A DNA stretch of 64,000 nt from an uncultured Alphaproteobacteria bacterium (lineage in GTDB: Bacteria > Pseudomonadota > Alphaproteobacteria > HIMB59 > GCA-002718135): contig CACMQB010000002.1 of the NCBI GenBank assembly GCA_902615745.1, forward strand, positions 87,936 to 151,935. Direction: 5' to 3'. Each line of letters begins with the position of its first letter. Position 1 is the first letter of the stretch. The notes below the pieces were generated by a model that was not told the DNA's origin, searched no databases, and was given only the letters and a program-made list of their open reading frames with translations. Both the position numbers and the translations under genes were made by a program. This document shows, in pieces, positions 34,470 through 42,813 of the stretch.

Positions 34470-35299
34470 CAGCAGTAAATTTAAAAACTTTACTAACTAA
34501 AGCTAATCGTAATAATTATTCTGTAGCTGGATTAGTCGTAATTAGTTGGGAAGATGCTATTGCTTACACAGAGGCAGCACATGAAACAAAAATTCCTATT
34601 ATTTTACAAGCAGGACCTTCTTGTAGACAATATACTCCTGTTTCTATTTTGGGAAAAATGTTTAGACATCTTGCTGAACAAACTAAAACACCTATTTGTT
34701 GTCATTTAGATCATGGATTTTCATATGATGAATGTATCGAAGGAATAGAATCTGGATTTACATCTATAATGTTCGATGGATCAAAACTTCCATTAAATAA
34801 AAATATCAAAATTAGTTCAAAAATATCAAATATTGCGCATAAACATAATATTTCAGTTGAAGGTGAAGTAGGTATAGTAGGCTATCATAATGGCAATACA
34901 TCTTTTGGAACAGATATTGAAGAAGCAAAAAAATATAGTTTAGAGAGTGGAGTAGATGCTATGGCAATATCAGTTGGTAACACACACTTGCAACAATCAA
35001 AGATAGCAAAAATAGATTATAATAAAATCTTAAAAATTGAAAAAATATCTAAACTACCTTTAGTTTTACATGGTAGTAGCGGTATAAATTCTAAGATGAG
35101 AAAAAAAATCGCAAGAAATACGAAAGTAGCTAAATTTAACATCGGTACTGAGTTAAGAATTACTGCATGTAAAAGTTTAAGAAAAAGTTATAATAAAAAA
35201 AAATCAAGTTTTGATAAAATAGAAATAATAAAACCCTCAATAATAGAATTAAAAAAACATACCAAAAAAGTAATAAAAAATATTGGACCTGTAAAATGA
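34466..35299 (+). CDS. class II fructose-bisphosphate-type aldolase (IolJ-like)
   Basis: A 277-residue zinc aldolase of the FbaA/KbaY/IolJ family. Visible residues: CHLDHG with catalytic D82 and zinc H83, GEVG with E134, zinc H174 in SVGNTHLQQ, H202 and phosphate loop HGSSGI, then KFNIGTELR with N225. The usual GTAHG has become GNTHL, so substrate choice may differ from fructose bisphosphate. After iolC and iolB the likely job is splitting 5-dehydro-2-deoxygluconate-6-phosphate to DHAP and malonate semialdehyde. It overlaps both neighbours by 4 bases. Confidence 0.87.
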   Translation: MTAVNLKTLLTKANRNNYSVAGLVVISWEDAIAYTEAAHETKIPIILQAGPSCRQYTPVSILGKMFRHLAEQTKTPICCHLDHGFSYDECIEGIESGFTSIMFDGSKLPLNKNIKISSKISNIAHKHNISVEGEVGIVGYHNGNTSFGTDIEEAKKYSLESGVDAMAISVGNTHLQQSKIAKIDYNKILKIEKISKLPLVLHGSSGINSKMRKKIARNTKVAKFNIGTELRITACKSLRKSYNKKKSSFDKIEIIKPSIIELKKHTKKVIKNIGPVK

Positions 35300-36180
35300 A
35301 CATCTTAGGCTTTATTGGCGGAAGTGGAATTTATAAATTAGAATTCTTGACTGATATAAAAGAACATAAAATTAAATCTTCATTTGGTGAGCCCTCAGGT
35401 CCAATTATTGAAGGTAAAATAGATAATAACACTGTATATTTTTTATCACGGCATGGAGAGGGTCATACTTTGTCACCATCTTCAATTAACTATTGTGCCA
35501 ATATTGATTGTTTAAAAAAAGTTGGTGTAACCGATTTGATATCTCTTTCTGCAGTGGGTTCTTTAAAAGATAATTTAAAACCAGGTACATTTGTTATTGT
35601 TGATCAATTTATAGATAGAACAATAAACAGAAAAAAAAGTTTTTTTGATAAAGGAATAGTTGCCCATGTTCCTATGGCTTATCCAACATGCGACGTTTTA
35701 ATGAATTTATCAAAAGATACATGTGAAAATATTAAAATCAATTATTCATTTGGTGGTACATATCTAGCAATGGAAGGACCTCAGTTTTCAACTTATGCTG
35801 AGTCAAATCTTTATATTGATTGGGGTTGCGATGTTATAGGAATGACAAATATGCCAGAAGCAAAATTAGCAAGAGAAGCGGAAATTAGATATTGTTCTAT
35901 TTCCATGGTTACAGATTATGATTGTTGGCATCCAGATCATGATAAAGTAGATTTAAGTATGATTATAAAAACCTTAAATGATAATGTTGATAATTCAAAA
36001 AATTTTATTAAAAATTTTAGCACAAAATATTATGAAGGTATATCTTTTGAAAATGATAAAACATCAAATATTTTAGATACATCTATAATTACAAAGAAAG
36101 AGTTTTGGGATAAAGATTTAGAAAATAAATTAACTAATATATTAAAAAGATTTAAGAAAAATTCCAATGCTAGTAAATGA
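35296..36180 (+). CDS. mtnP: S-methyl-5'-thioadenosine phosphorylase
   Basis: A 294-residue purine nucleoside phosphorylase of the MTAP branch. Seen are GFIGGSGIYKLEFL (residues 5-18), the phosphate-site LSRHGEGHTLSPSSINY and the diagnostic MTNMPEAKLAREAEIRYC followed by MVTDYDCWH. It splits MTA, and in some bacteria also 5'-deoxyadenosine, into adenine and the 1-phosphorylated sugar. It overlaps the aldolase by 4 bases and mtnA by 14, so its product is handed to the next gene's enzyme. Confidence 0.94.
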   Translation: MNILGFIGGSGIYKLEFLTDIKEHKIKSSFGEPSGPIIEGKIDNNTVYFLSRHGEGHTLSPSSINYCANIDCLKKVGVTDLISLSAVGSLKDNLKPGTFVIVDQFIDRTINRKKSFFDKGIVAHVPMAYPTCDVLMNLSKDTCENIKINYSFGGTYLAMEGPQFSTYAESNLYIDWGCDVIGMTNMPEAKLAREAEIRYCSISMVTDYDCWHPDHDKVDLSMIIKTLNDNVDNSKNFIKNFSTKYYEGISFENDKTSNILDTSIITKKEFWDKDLENKLTNILKRFKKNSNASK

Positions 36181-37246
36181 TAAACATTTAACAACTATTT
36201 GGTATGATAATGCTAAAGATGTAGTAAAAATAATAGATCAAAGATTACTACCATTTGATTTAAAAATTGTAGAATTAAAAACACTAGAAGATTATTGTTT
36301 TGCTATTAAAGAAATGCAAGTTAGAGGTGCTCCTCTAATAGGTGTTACTGCTGCTTATGGGATGTATGCAGCATCTAAAACTACTAAAAATTTTTCAGAA
36401 TTAAAAAAAGCAGGTAATAGTCTTAAGTCAACTAGACCTACAGCAGTAAATTTATCCTGGGCAGTAAATAAAATTATTACTGAGATTAAAGATATGGAAA
36501 AATCCAACTTCCAAGAAATAATTCTTTCAATAGCTAATGAGATCAGAGATAAAGATATAATTAATTGTAAAGCTATAGGTGAAAATGGGTCTAGACTTAT
36601 TGAAAATATTTACAAAAAAACTCAAAAAAAAGTAAATATTTTAACTCACTGTAATGCTGGGTGGTTAGCTGCTGTTGATTGGGGAACTGCTTTAGCGCCA
36701 ATTTTTATTGCAAATCAAAAAAAAATCCCAATACATGTTTGGATTGACGAAACCAGACCTAGAAATCAAGGTTTCAGTCTTACAGCTTGGGAATTAATGC
36801 ATGAAAATATAGAAAATTCATTAATCGTAGACAACGTTGGCGGTCATTTAATGCAAAATGGCATGATAGATCTTTGTATAACTGGCACAGATAGAACCTC
36901 TTTGAATGGTGATGTTTGTAATAAAATTGGCACATATTTAAAGGCTCTAGCTGCAAAAGATAATGATATTCCTTTTTACGTTGCAGCACCAATTTCTAGT
37001 ATAGATTTTAATATTAAAAATGGAGTTAAAGAAATACCTATAGAAGAAAGAGATCCAAACGAAGTATCCATTATTGAAGGTATTGACGAAAATAATAATA
37101 GAAAAAAAATTAAAATTATACCTGAAGGTTCCAACTGTAAAAACTATGCTTTTGATATTACTCCAGCAAAATATATTACTAAATTGATTACAGAAAAAGG
37201 AGTTGTAGATAGCAACGAAGAATCTATAGGTGGATTAAAAAATTAA
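36167..37246 (+). CDS. mtnA: S-methyl-5-thioribose-1-phosphate isomerase
   Basis: A 359-residue eIF2B-related isomerase that opens methylthioribose-1-phosphate to methylthioribulose-1-phosphate. Catalytic Cys162 is in LTHCNAGWLAAVDWGTALAP and Asp242 in ITGTDRTSLNGDVCNKIGTY, matching the family's Cys160/Asp240 pair. MRGAP-like QVRGAPLIGVTAAYG is also present. Length is normal. No mtnB, mtnC, mtnD or mtnK follows, so the classical methionine salvage route is not encoded here. Confidence 0.95.
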   Translation: MLVNDKHLTTIWYDNAKDVVKIIDQRLLPFDLKIVELKTLEDYCFAIKEMQVRGAPLIGVTAAYGMYAASKTTKNFSELKKAGNSLKSTRPTAVNLSWAVNKIITEIKDMEKSNFQEIILSIANEIRDKDIINCKAIGENGSRLIENIYKKTQKKVNILTHCNAGWLAAVDWGTALAPIFIANQKKIPIHVWIDETRPRNQGFSLTAWELMHENIENSLIVDNVGGHLMQNGMIDLCITGTDRTSLNGDVCNKIGTYLKALAAKDNDIPFYVAAPISSIDFNIKNGVKEIPIEERDPNEVSIIEGIDENNNRKKIKIIPEGSNCKNYAFDITPAKYITKLITEKGVVDSNEESIGGLKN

Positions 37247-37247
37247 T

Positions 37248-39260
37248 ATGAAAAATGAGTGGAAAGAAAGTTTAGCTAAAAAATATATTAAAGAATATCA
37301 GTTAAAGAAAGTCAGCACAGATTTAGCATTAAGAATATATTCAACGCATTTATTAGGTAATAATCCAGAACTTGTTTTACATGGAGGAGGTAATACATCT
37401 GTAAAATCAATTAAAAAAAATTTATTTGGAAAAGATAACGATGTAATTTTTGTAAAAGGAAGTGGATGGGATATGTCAAACCTAAATGAAAGAGGATTAC
37501 CAGGTCTGTATCTTGATCCTTTACTCAAAACTCTATCCTTAAAAAAAATGAGTGATGAAAAGATGGTTAATTATTTGAGATCAAACTTACTTGACTCCAG
37601 TTCTCCTAATCCATCAATTGAAACTCTTTTACATGCTTATTTACCATTTAAATATGTAGATCATACACATTCAAATGCGATTTTAAGTTTAGTCAATCTA
37701 GATAATTCAAAAGAGATATTAAATAAAATTTATAAAGATAAAATTGCAATAGTTCCCTACGTAATGCCAGGATTTGAACTTGCTAAATTATGTCATATGG
37801 TAATTTCAAAAAATCATAAAGTTGAAGGATTAATGCTTTTAAATCATGGCATTTTCACTTTTGGAAGTTCAGCAAAACAAAGTTATGATAGAATGATTAA
37901 GCTTGTAACATTAGCTGAAAATTTTTTAAACAAGCAAAAAAAATTAATAAAATATAATATTAATAACAAAAAAATAAATATTACTGATGTTCAGCTATGT
38001 ATTAGAAATTTATACCATTCCTTTACAAACAAAAGATGGTTAATAAAATTTAATAATAAGGTTGAAGATATAAAATTTACAAATCGAAAAGATTTATTTA
38101 ATTTATTTAATAAAGGACCTGTTACGCCTGATCATGTTATTAGAATAAAATCAGAACCATTAATAATACCCAATAAACATTTATCATCTAGCAAAATGAT
38201 ATCTAATCATATTAACGCATATATTAAAAAATATAAAAATTATTTTAAAAAATATAAAAAAAATATTACAAATTCCAAAATTGCTGATCCTTTACCAAGA
38301 ATTATTATTTTAGAAGGAATAGGTTTTCTATCAATAGGTCTTAATAAAAAAGAAATGCAAGTTTCGTATGATATATTTGATGCAATGAAAAAAGTTATAA
38401 TTAAAGCAAATTTAGTTTCAAAATTTAAATCAATTAACAATACAGATATTTTTAAAATGGAATACTGGCCATTAGAAAGAGCAAAATTAAATAATCAAAA
38501 TACAAAAAAATTTAATGGAAATGTTGCAGTAATTACAGGTGGAGCTGGTAAAATTGGAAGTGCGATTGCAAATAAATTTATAAATGAAAATATTGAAGTT
38601 ATACTTTTAGATAAAAACTTTAAAAATCTTGATGTAAATATTAAAAAGAAATGTTTATGTATCGTATGTGATTTAACTAATAATTCTCAAATTAATAAAG
38701 CATTAAATAAGATATTAAAATTATTCGGTGGTATAGATATTCTAATAGCAAACTCTGGTGCTGCATTTCAAGGTAGTATGCTAAATGTAAAAAAAGATAT
38801 TTTGGAAAAAAGTTTAGAGGTAAATTTTTATAGTCATCATAACATAGTCCAAAAAATTGCAAATATTATGGTATCACAGGGTTTTGGAGGTTCCATTTCT
38901 CTTAATTTGTCAAAACAATCTATAAATCCTGGTAAGGATTTTGGACCATATGGTATTGCAAAAGCTAGCTCGTTATTTTCTATGAAACAATATGCTTTAG
39001 AATTTGGAAAATATAACATTCGGGTTAATGGAATTAATGCTGATCGTATAAAAAGTGGTTTATTAACTGATAAGTTTATTAAAGAAAGAGCAAAAGCTAG
39101 AAATATGTCTTCAACTGAATATTTAAATAATAATTTACTTCAAAAGCAAGTAACTGCAGAAGATGTTGCTGAAGCATTTTTTGCTCAATTATCCTTGGAA
39201 AAAACAACTGGGAATATTATTACTGTTGATGGGGGTAATATTGAGGCTAGTTTAAGATAG
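37248..39260 (+). CDS. class II (adducin-type) aldolase fused to short-chain dehydrogenase
   Basis: A 670-residue two-domain enzyme of the RhaEW/YuxG type. Residues 1-390 are a class II zinc aldolase: GGGNTSVKS (46-54), Glu125, H139 and H141 (VDHTHSNA) and H200 (LLNHGIF). Residues 424-670 are an SDR: TGGAGKIG (430-437), ANSGAA and the YGIAK catalytic pair Y568/K572. Known relatives cleave rhamnulose-1-phosphate and oxidise lactaldehyde. After mtnP-mtnA, a more likely substrate is 5-methylthioribulose- or 5-deoxyribulose-1-phosphate, giving DHAP plus an aldehyde for the SDR domain. That substrate is inferred, not shown. Confidence 0.88.
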   Translation: MKNEWKESLAKKYIKEYQLKKVSTDLALRIYSTHLLGNNPELVLHGGGNTSVKSIKKNLFGKDNDVIFVKGSGWDMSNLNERGLPGLYLDPLLKTLSLKKMSDEKMVNYLRSNLLDSSSPNPSIETLLHAYLPFKYVDHTHSNAILSLVNLDNSKEILNKIYKDKIAIVPYVMPGFELAKLCHMVISKNHKVEGLMLLNHGIFTFGSSAKQSYDRMIKLVTLAENFLNKQKKLIKYNINNKKINITDVQLCIRNLYHSFTNKRWLIKFNNKVEDIKFTNRKDLFNLFNKGPVTPDHVIRIKSEPLIIPNKHLSSSKMISNHINAYIKKYKNYFKKYKKNITNSKIADPLPRIIILEGIGFLSIGLNKKEMQVSYDIFDAMKKVIIKANLVSKFKSINNTDIFKMEYWPLERAKLNNQNTKKFNGNVAVITGGAGKIGSAIANKFINENIEVILLDKNFKNLDVNIKKKCLCIVCDLTNNSQINKALNKILKLFGGIDILIANSGAAFQGSMLNVKKDILEKSLEVNFYSHHNIVQKIANIMVSQGFGGSISLNLSKQSINPGKDFGPYGIAKASSLFSMKQYALEFGKYNIRVNGINADRIKSGLLTDKFIKERAKARNMSSTEYLNNNLLQKQVTAEDVAEAFFAQLSLEKTTGNIITVDGGNIEASLR

Positions 39261-39677
39261 GTGCTATTAAAATTTTTAGAAAAACTTGGAAGAAAGAAAA
39301 TTGTTCTAGATAGAGGACCATCTCATCCAGAATTTGATAAAGCAAAACCATGGATGGAAAGATACTACCTATTATTTAGAAAAAGACCAAAATGGTTTCC
39401 ATTTAATATCCTGATTCATAAAATGTTAGATGATGATCACGGTGAAGGAGTTCATAATCATCTTTGTCCTTATATAACAATTATTTTAAAAGGTGGTTAT
39501 TGGGAAACAACAAAAAAAGGAAAATTTTGGAGACCCCCTGGATACATTGGTTTTAGGTCCGCTGATCATCTGCACAGAGTTGACTTAAAACCTAATACAA
39601 ACACAATGACATTATTTATTCCTGGACCTTTTGGTTTTAGAAAAACTAAAAGAGCTGATTATAAAACAAAAATATAG
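39261..39677 (+). CDS. small cupin-like protein
   Basis: A 138-residue protein with one cupin barrel: GVHNHLCPYITIILKGGYWE (about residues 60-79) with the HxH pair and glutamate, then RPPGYIGFRSADHLHRVDL with a further histidine, and a final TLFIPGPFGF. Similar small cupins are scattered in phages and bacteria and are uncharacterised. The GTG start directly follows the previous TAG, with no space, so translation is probably coupled. Its place at the end of the operon suggests a link to the sugar pathway, but no activity can be assigned. Confidence 0.72.
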   Translation: MLLKFLEKLGRKKIVLDRGPSHPEFDKAKPWMERYYLLFRKRPKWFPFNILIHKMLDDDHGEGVHNHLCPYITIILKGGYWETTKKGKFWRPPGYIGFRSADHLHRVDLKPNTNTMTLFIPGPFGFRKTKRADYKTKI

Positions 39678-39690
39678 TTATTTATATAAA

Positions 39691-40425
39691 TTAAATTATT
39701 CCATCATATATTAACTTACATCCACTCAAAAAAAGTAAAACATAAACAATATTGAAAAATAATTTTTCTGGAATTCTTTTTTGTAGAAAGTACCCAAGTA
39801 AAACACTAATAAAAGCTAGTGGCAGTAAATAGAGAGAAATCATAAGATTAGAAGGCGCTAATAATCCCACAAAATAATATGGAACTAATTTAACAAGATT
39901 TATAACCATAAATGCCAATGTCATTGTTCCAATAAATGAAATTTTATCTAGCTTTAAAGGCAGCATATAAAAATTAATTGGTGGATTTCCTGCATGAATT
40001 AAAAAACTTGTATATCCAGCAACTGATGACCAAAAGTATCCTTTAAGTTTTGTTGGTTTAAGTAAATAATTATTTTTCTGAATAAATGAAACTAGAACAA
40101 AAATAATTGATATAACACCGACCATTATTCTTATCTGATCTTCGTTTGTAAACTCAAAAGTTAAAGTTCCAAATAAAATACCAATTATAGATGCTGGGAT
40201 TACAATTTTTAAAATACTGTTTATCCATTTTTTCCAATACAAATAGATTGCCGAAAAATCCATTATTATTAAAAGTGGCAATAATATTCCTGCAGCTTGC
40301 AAAGGACTCATTGCAAACGACATAACTGGCACTGCTAGCATCGCGATAGGTCCTGGAACACCACCTTTAGATAAACCAAATACAAAAACTCCCAATGATG
40401 CAAAAATATAAAAATATAAATCCAT
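39691..40425 (-). CDS. TSUP-family (TauE/SafE) membrane transporter
   Basis: A 244-residue inner-membrane protein with about eight hydrophobic segments. The family start FASLGVFVFGLSKGGVPGPIAMLAVPVMSF and the repeat MLPLKLDKISFIGTMTLAFMV are visible. TSUP proteins move sulfite, sulfoacetate or other organosulfur anions, usually outward. Its ATG directly follows the metC stop, so the two are co-transcribed, suggesting removal of a sulfur by-product; this is inference. Confidence 0.85.
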   Translation of the reverse strand: MDLYFYIFASLGVFVFGLSKGGVPGPIAMLAVPVMSFAMSPLQAAGILLPLLIIMDFSAIYLYWKKWINSILKIVIPASIIGILFGTLTFEFTNEDQIRIMVGVISIIFVLVSFIQKNNYLLKPTKLKGYFWSSVAGYTSFLIHAGNPPINFYMLPLKLDKISFIGTMTLAFMVINLVKLVPYYFVGLLAPSNLMISLYLLPLAFISVLLGYFLQKRIPEKLFFNIVYVLLFLSGCKLIYDGII

Positions 40426-41586
40426 TTAATTTAAAATTTTTAATGCATTTTTAATATCTTTTATTTGATCATCAATGTCTTCCAATCCACAATATAATCT
40501 AATTAAAGTTCCAGTATTTCTATTTTTAAACTCTCTTTTATCTAATGGAGGAAAGGTAATAAGGCTATCAAATCCACCCCAACTGTATCCTAATTTGAAT
40601 ATTTTTAGTTTATTAAAAAATTTTTCAATTTGATTGTTTGAGTATTTCTTTTTCATCATAAATGAAAATAAGCCTGTGCTACCAGAGAAATCTCTTTTCC
40701 ATATTTTATGATTTTTTGTATGCGGTAATGCTGGATGGAAAACATCAGATACAAGATCATGTTCTAATAAATATTTTGCCATTAACAATGCATTTTTTTC
40801 AATTTCTCTCATTCGAATTTCAAGTGTTGGCAATCCTCTAATTGTTAAATAAACTTCTTCCGAACCAGGACATATTCCTAAAGTTTTTGAAGATGCTCTT
40901 ATTTTTTTGGAATATTTTTTATTAGACGAAACGAAACCAATTAATACATCTGAGTGACCGTTTATATATTTAGTTCCTGCATCTATAATAATATCAATAC
41001 CTAATTTAATTGGATTACAAAATAAAGGTGAGGCCCAAGTATTATCCATAACAGTTGGTATTTTATTTTTTTTAGCAATTTTTGTAATGAAAGGTATATC
41101 AATAATATCAAAAGTTGCTGTTCCTGGTGATTCTAAATAAATTAGCTTTGTTTTACTATTAATTAATTTCTGAAAATTATTAATATTTTTTGTTGGATGA
41201 AAATATTTTATTTTAACATTATATTGTTTAAGGATATTTTCACAAAAAGTTCTAGTAGGACTATAAACACTATCATTTATTAAAACCTCATCACCAGATT
41301 TTAAAAAGGTAAAAAAAGGAATTACTATAGAGGCCAATCCTGATGGTGATAGTACTGTATCATTGCAGTTATATAAAAAAGAAATACTGTCTTCTAACTG
41401 CTTATGAAATGGATTTTTATTTATTCCATAAAATGTTGTTCTATCGTCAAAATTTTTAATATCGTTTAAGTAATCTTTAAATGTATTAAAGATCATTGTA
41501 GAGCCCTTATAGGTACCAGGGTTGATAAACCCTTTTTGTTTAAGAGGATTTCTACCTATTTTGGTTAATTTTGTTTTTATTTTCAT
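40426..41586 (-). CDS. metC: cystathionine beta-lyase
   Basis: A 386-residue PLP enzyme of the Cys/Met metabolism family, cleaving cystathionine to homocysteine, pyruvate and ammonia. The PLP lysine is in IDAGTKYINGHSDVLIG; SPSGLASIVIPF and PTVMDNTWASPLF are typical. The frame runs back to 41625, but the start at 41586 (MKIKTKLTKIGRNP) matches MetC N-termini and is used here. The TSUP gene follows directly. Divergent from aapJ. Confidence 0.87.
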   Translation of the reverse strand: MKIKTKLTKIGRNPLKQKGFINPGTYKGSTMIFNTFKDYLNDIKNFDDRTTFYGINKNPFHKQLEDSISFLYNCNDTVLSPSGLASIVIPFFTFLKSGDEVLINDSVYSPTRTFCENILKQYNVKIKYFHPTKNINNFQKLINSKTKLIYLESPGTATFDIIDIPFITKIAKKNKIPTVMDNTWASPLFCNPIKLGIDIIIDAGTKYINGHSDVLIGFVSSNKKYSKKIRASSKTLGICPGSEEVYLTIRGLPTLEIRMREIEKNALLMAKYLLEHDLVSDVFHPALPHTKNHKIWKRDFSGSTGLFSFMMKKKYSNNQIEKFFNKLKIFKLGYSWGGFDSLITFPPLDKREFKNRNTGTLIRLYCGLEDIDDQIKDIKNALKILN

Positions 41587-41664
41587 AAACAAACTAAATA
41601 TTGTATAAGCAAAATCTTTATACACAAATTATAGTAGGCAATTTTAAGCTTAACAAATCTATTA

Positions 41665-41693
41665 TTGGGATTAACTTATTAATTTGTTATAGG
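41665..41693 (+). promoter_or_regulatory. possible promoter of the aap operon
   Basis: TTGGGA (41665-41670) and TATAGG (41688-41693) are 17 bases apart, about 55 bases before the aapJ ATG. The match is moderate in AT-rich DNA, so the call is tentative. Confidence 0.3.
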
Positions 41694-41747
41694 GAAGCAA
41701 TCTTTGAAAAAAGATATTTAAATAATTATTTAAACGGAGAAAATAAT

Positions 41748-42752
41748 ATGAAAAAACTATTATCTATCTTTGCGGTTGTAGCGTTTGCTTTTTCAGCACA
41801 TGCTGGAACCCTTGATGATGTTAAAAATAGAGGTTTTCTAAAATGTGGAGTAACAACTGGTCTTGCTGGTTTTGCTGCTCCAGATGATAGCGGTGAATGG
41901 GCTGGTCTAGATGCTGATATGTGTCGTGCAGTTGCTGTAGCTGTTTTTGGAGACCGTTCAAAAGTAGAATTTATTACTACTACAGGTAAATCTCGTTTCC
42001 CAACATTAGCTTCTGGTGAAGTTGATATGTTAGCGAGAAATACAACTTGGACAATTAGCCGTGATGTTAATCTTGGTTTTGAGTTCGTAGGTGTAAACTT
42101 CTACGATGGACAAGGTTTCATGGTTCCATCTGCTCTCGGTGTATCAAGTGCAACTGAGCTTGATGGTGCTACTGTATGTATCCAAACTGGTACTACTACA
42201 GAGTTAAACCTTGCTGACTTCTTTAGATTAAATGGAATTAGCTACGAAGCACTTCCAATTGAAACTAATGATGAAGGTAAAGAAAACTTATTTGCTGGAA
42301 GATGTGACGTATACACAACTGATGCTTCAGGTCTTTCTTCAACAAGAGCTGCTGCTTCTAATCCAGATAAATGGGTTGTATTACCAGAAATTATTTCAAA
42401 AGAACCACTTGGTCCACTTGTAAGACATGGTGATCACCAGTGGGGTGACGTAGTTCGTTGGTCTTTAAATGCAATGATTATTGCTGAAGAATTAGGTATT
42501 ACATCTGAAAACGTTGATGCTCAATTGAGCTCTAATGTTCCTGAAGTACTAAGACTTCTTGGTGTTGAAGGTAACTATGGAGAAATGCTTGAGCTAAGTA
42601 ATGATTGGGCTTACCAAATTATCAAACAAATTGGTAACTACTCAGAATCATACGAAGCAAACGTAGGTCCAGACACACCTCTAGAAATTGCAAGAGGTTT
42701 AAATGCTCTATGGACTCAAGGTGGTATTTTATACGCACCTCCATTCAGATAA
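41748..42752 (+). CDS. aapJ: general L-amino acid ABC transporter, binding protein
   Basis: A 334-residue periplasmic binding protein. The signal peptide MKKLLSIFAVVAFAFSAHA precedes GTLDDVKNRGFLKCGVTTGLAG. EWAGLDADMCRAVAVAVFG, LARNTTWTISRDVNLGFEFVG and VRHGDHQWGDVVRWSLNAM are near-diagnostic for AapJ/BztA. The ATG at 41748 with GGAG at 41735-41738 is the start, although the frame is open further back. The codons are richer in G and C at third positions than neighbours, as in a highly expressed gene. A terminator follows. Confidence 0.94.
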   Translation: MKKLLSIFAVVAFAFSAHAGTLDDVKNRGFLKCGVTTGLAGFAAPDDSGEWAGLDADMCRAVAVAVFGDRSKVEFITTTGKSRFPTLASGEVDMLARNTTWTISRDVNLGFEFVGVNFYDGQGFMVPSALGVSSATELDGATVCIQTGTTTELNLADFFRLNGISYEALPIETNDEGKENLFAGRCDVYTTDASGLSSTRAAASNPDKWVVLPEIISKEPLGPLVRHGDHQWGDVVRWSLNAMIIAEELGITSENVDAQLSSNVPEVLRLLGVEGNYGEMLELSNDWAYQIIKQIGNYSESYEANVGPDTPLEIARGLNALWTQGGILYAPPFR

Positions 42753-42772
42753 ATCTTAATTAAATTTAAAAC

Positions 42773-42800
42773 GGGGGGTTTTAAACCCCCCATTTTTTTT
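42773..42800 (+). terminator. terminator between aapJ and aapQ
   Basis: GGGGGG (42773-42778) pairs with CCCCCC (42786-42791) across TTTTAAA, followed by A and eight Ts. Lying inside the operon, it should make aapJ message far more abundant than aapQMP. Confidence 0.92.
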
Positions 42801-42813
42801 GTATATACTAGTG

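Noticed and set aside
32639..35299. A complete myo-inositol operon
   Set aside because: iolG, iolE, iolD, iolA and an inositol transporter are not in the window, so only the lower part can be claimed.
35296..37246. A classical methionine-salvage operon
   Set aside because: mtnB, mtnC/mtnE and mtnD are absent; the enzyme that follows is an aldolase-SDR fusion.
41587..41625. N-terminal extension of metC
   Set aside because: Homologues begin at the position of the 41586 start; the upstream 13 codons are unlike the family.
41601..41747. Long N-terminal extension of aapJ
   Set aside because: The signal peptide begins at the ATG at 41748, with a ribosome binding site just before it; the upstream 49 codons look non-coding.
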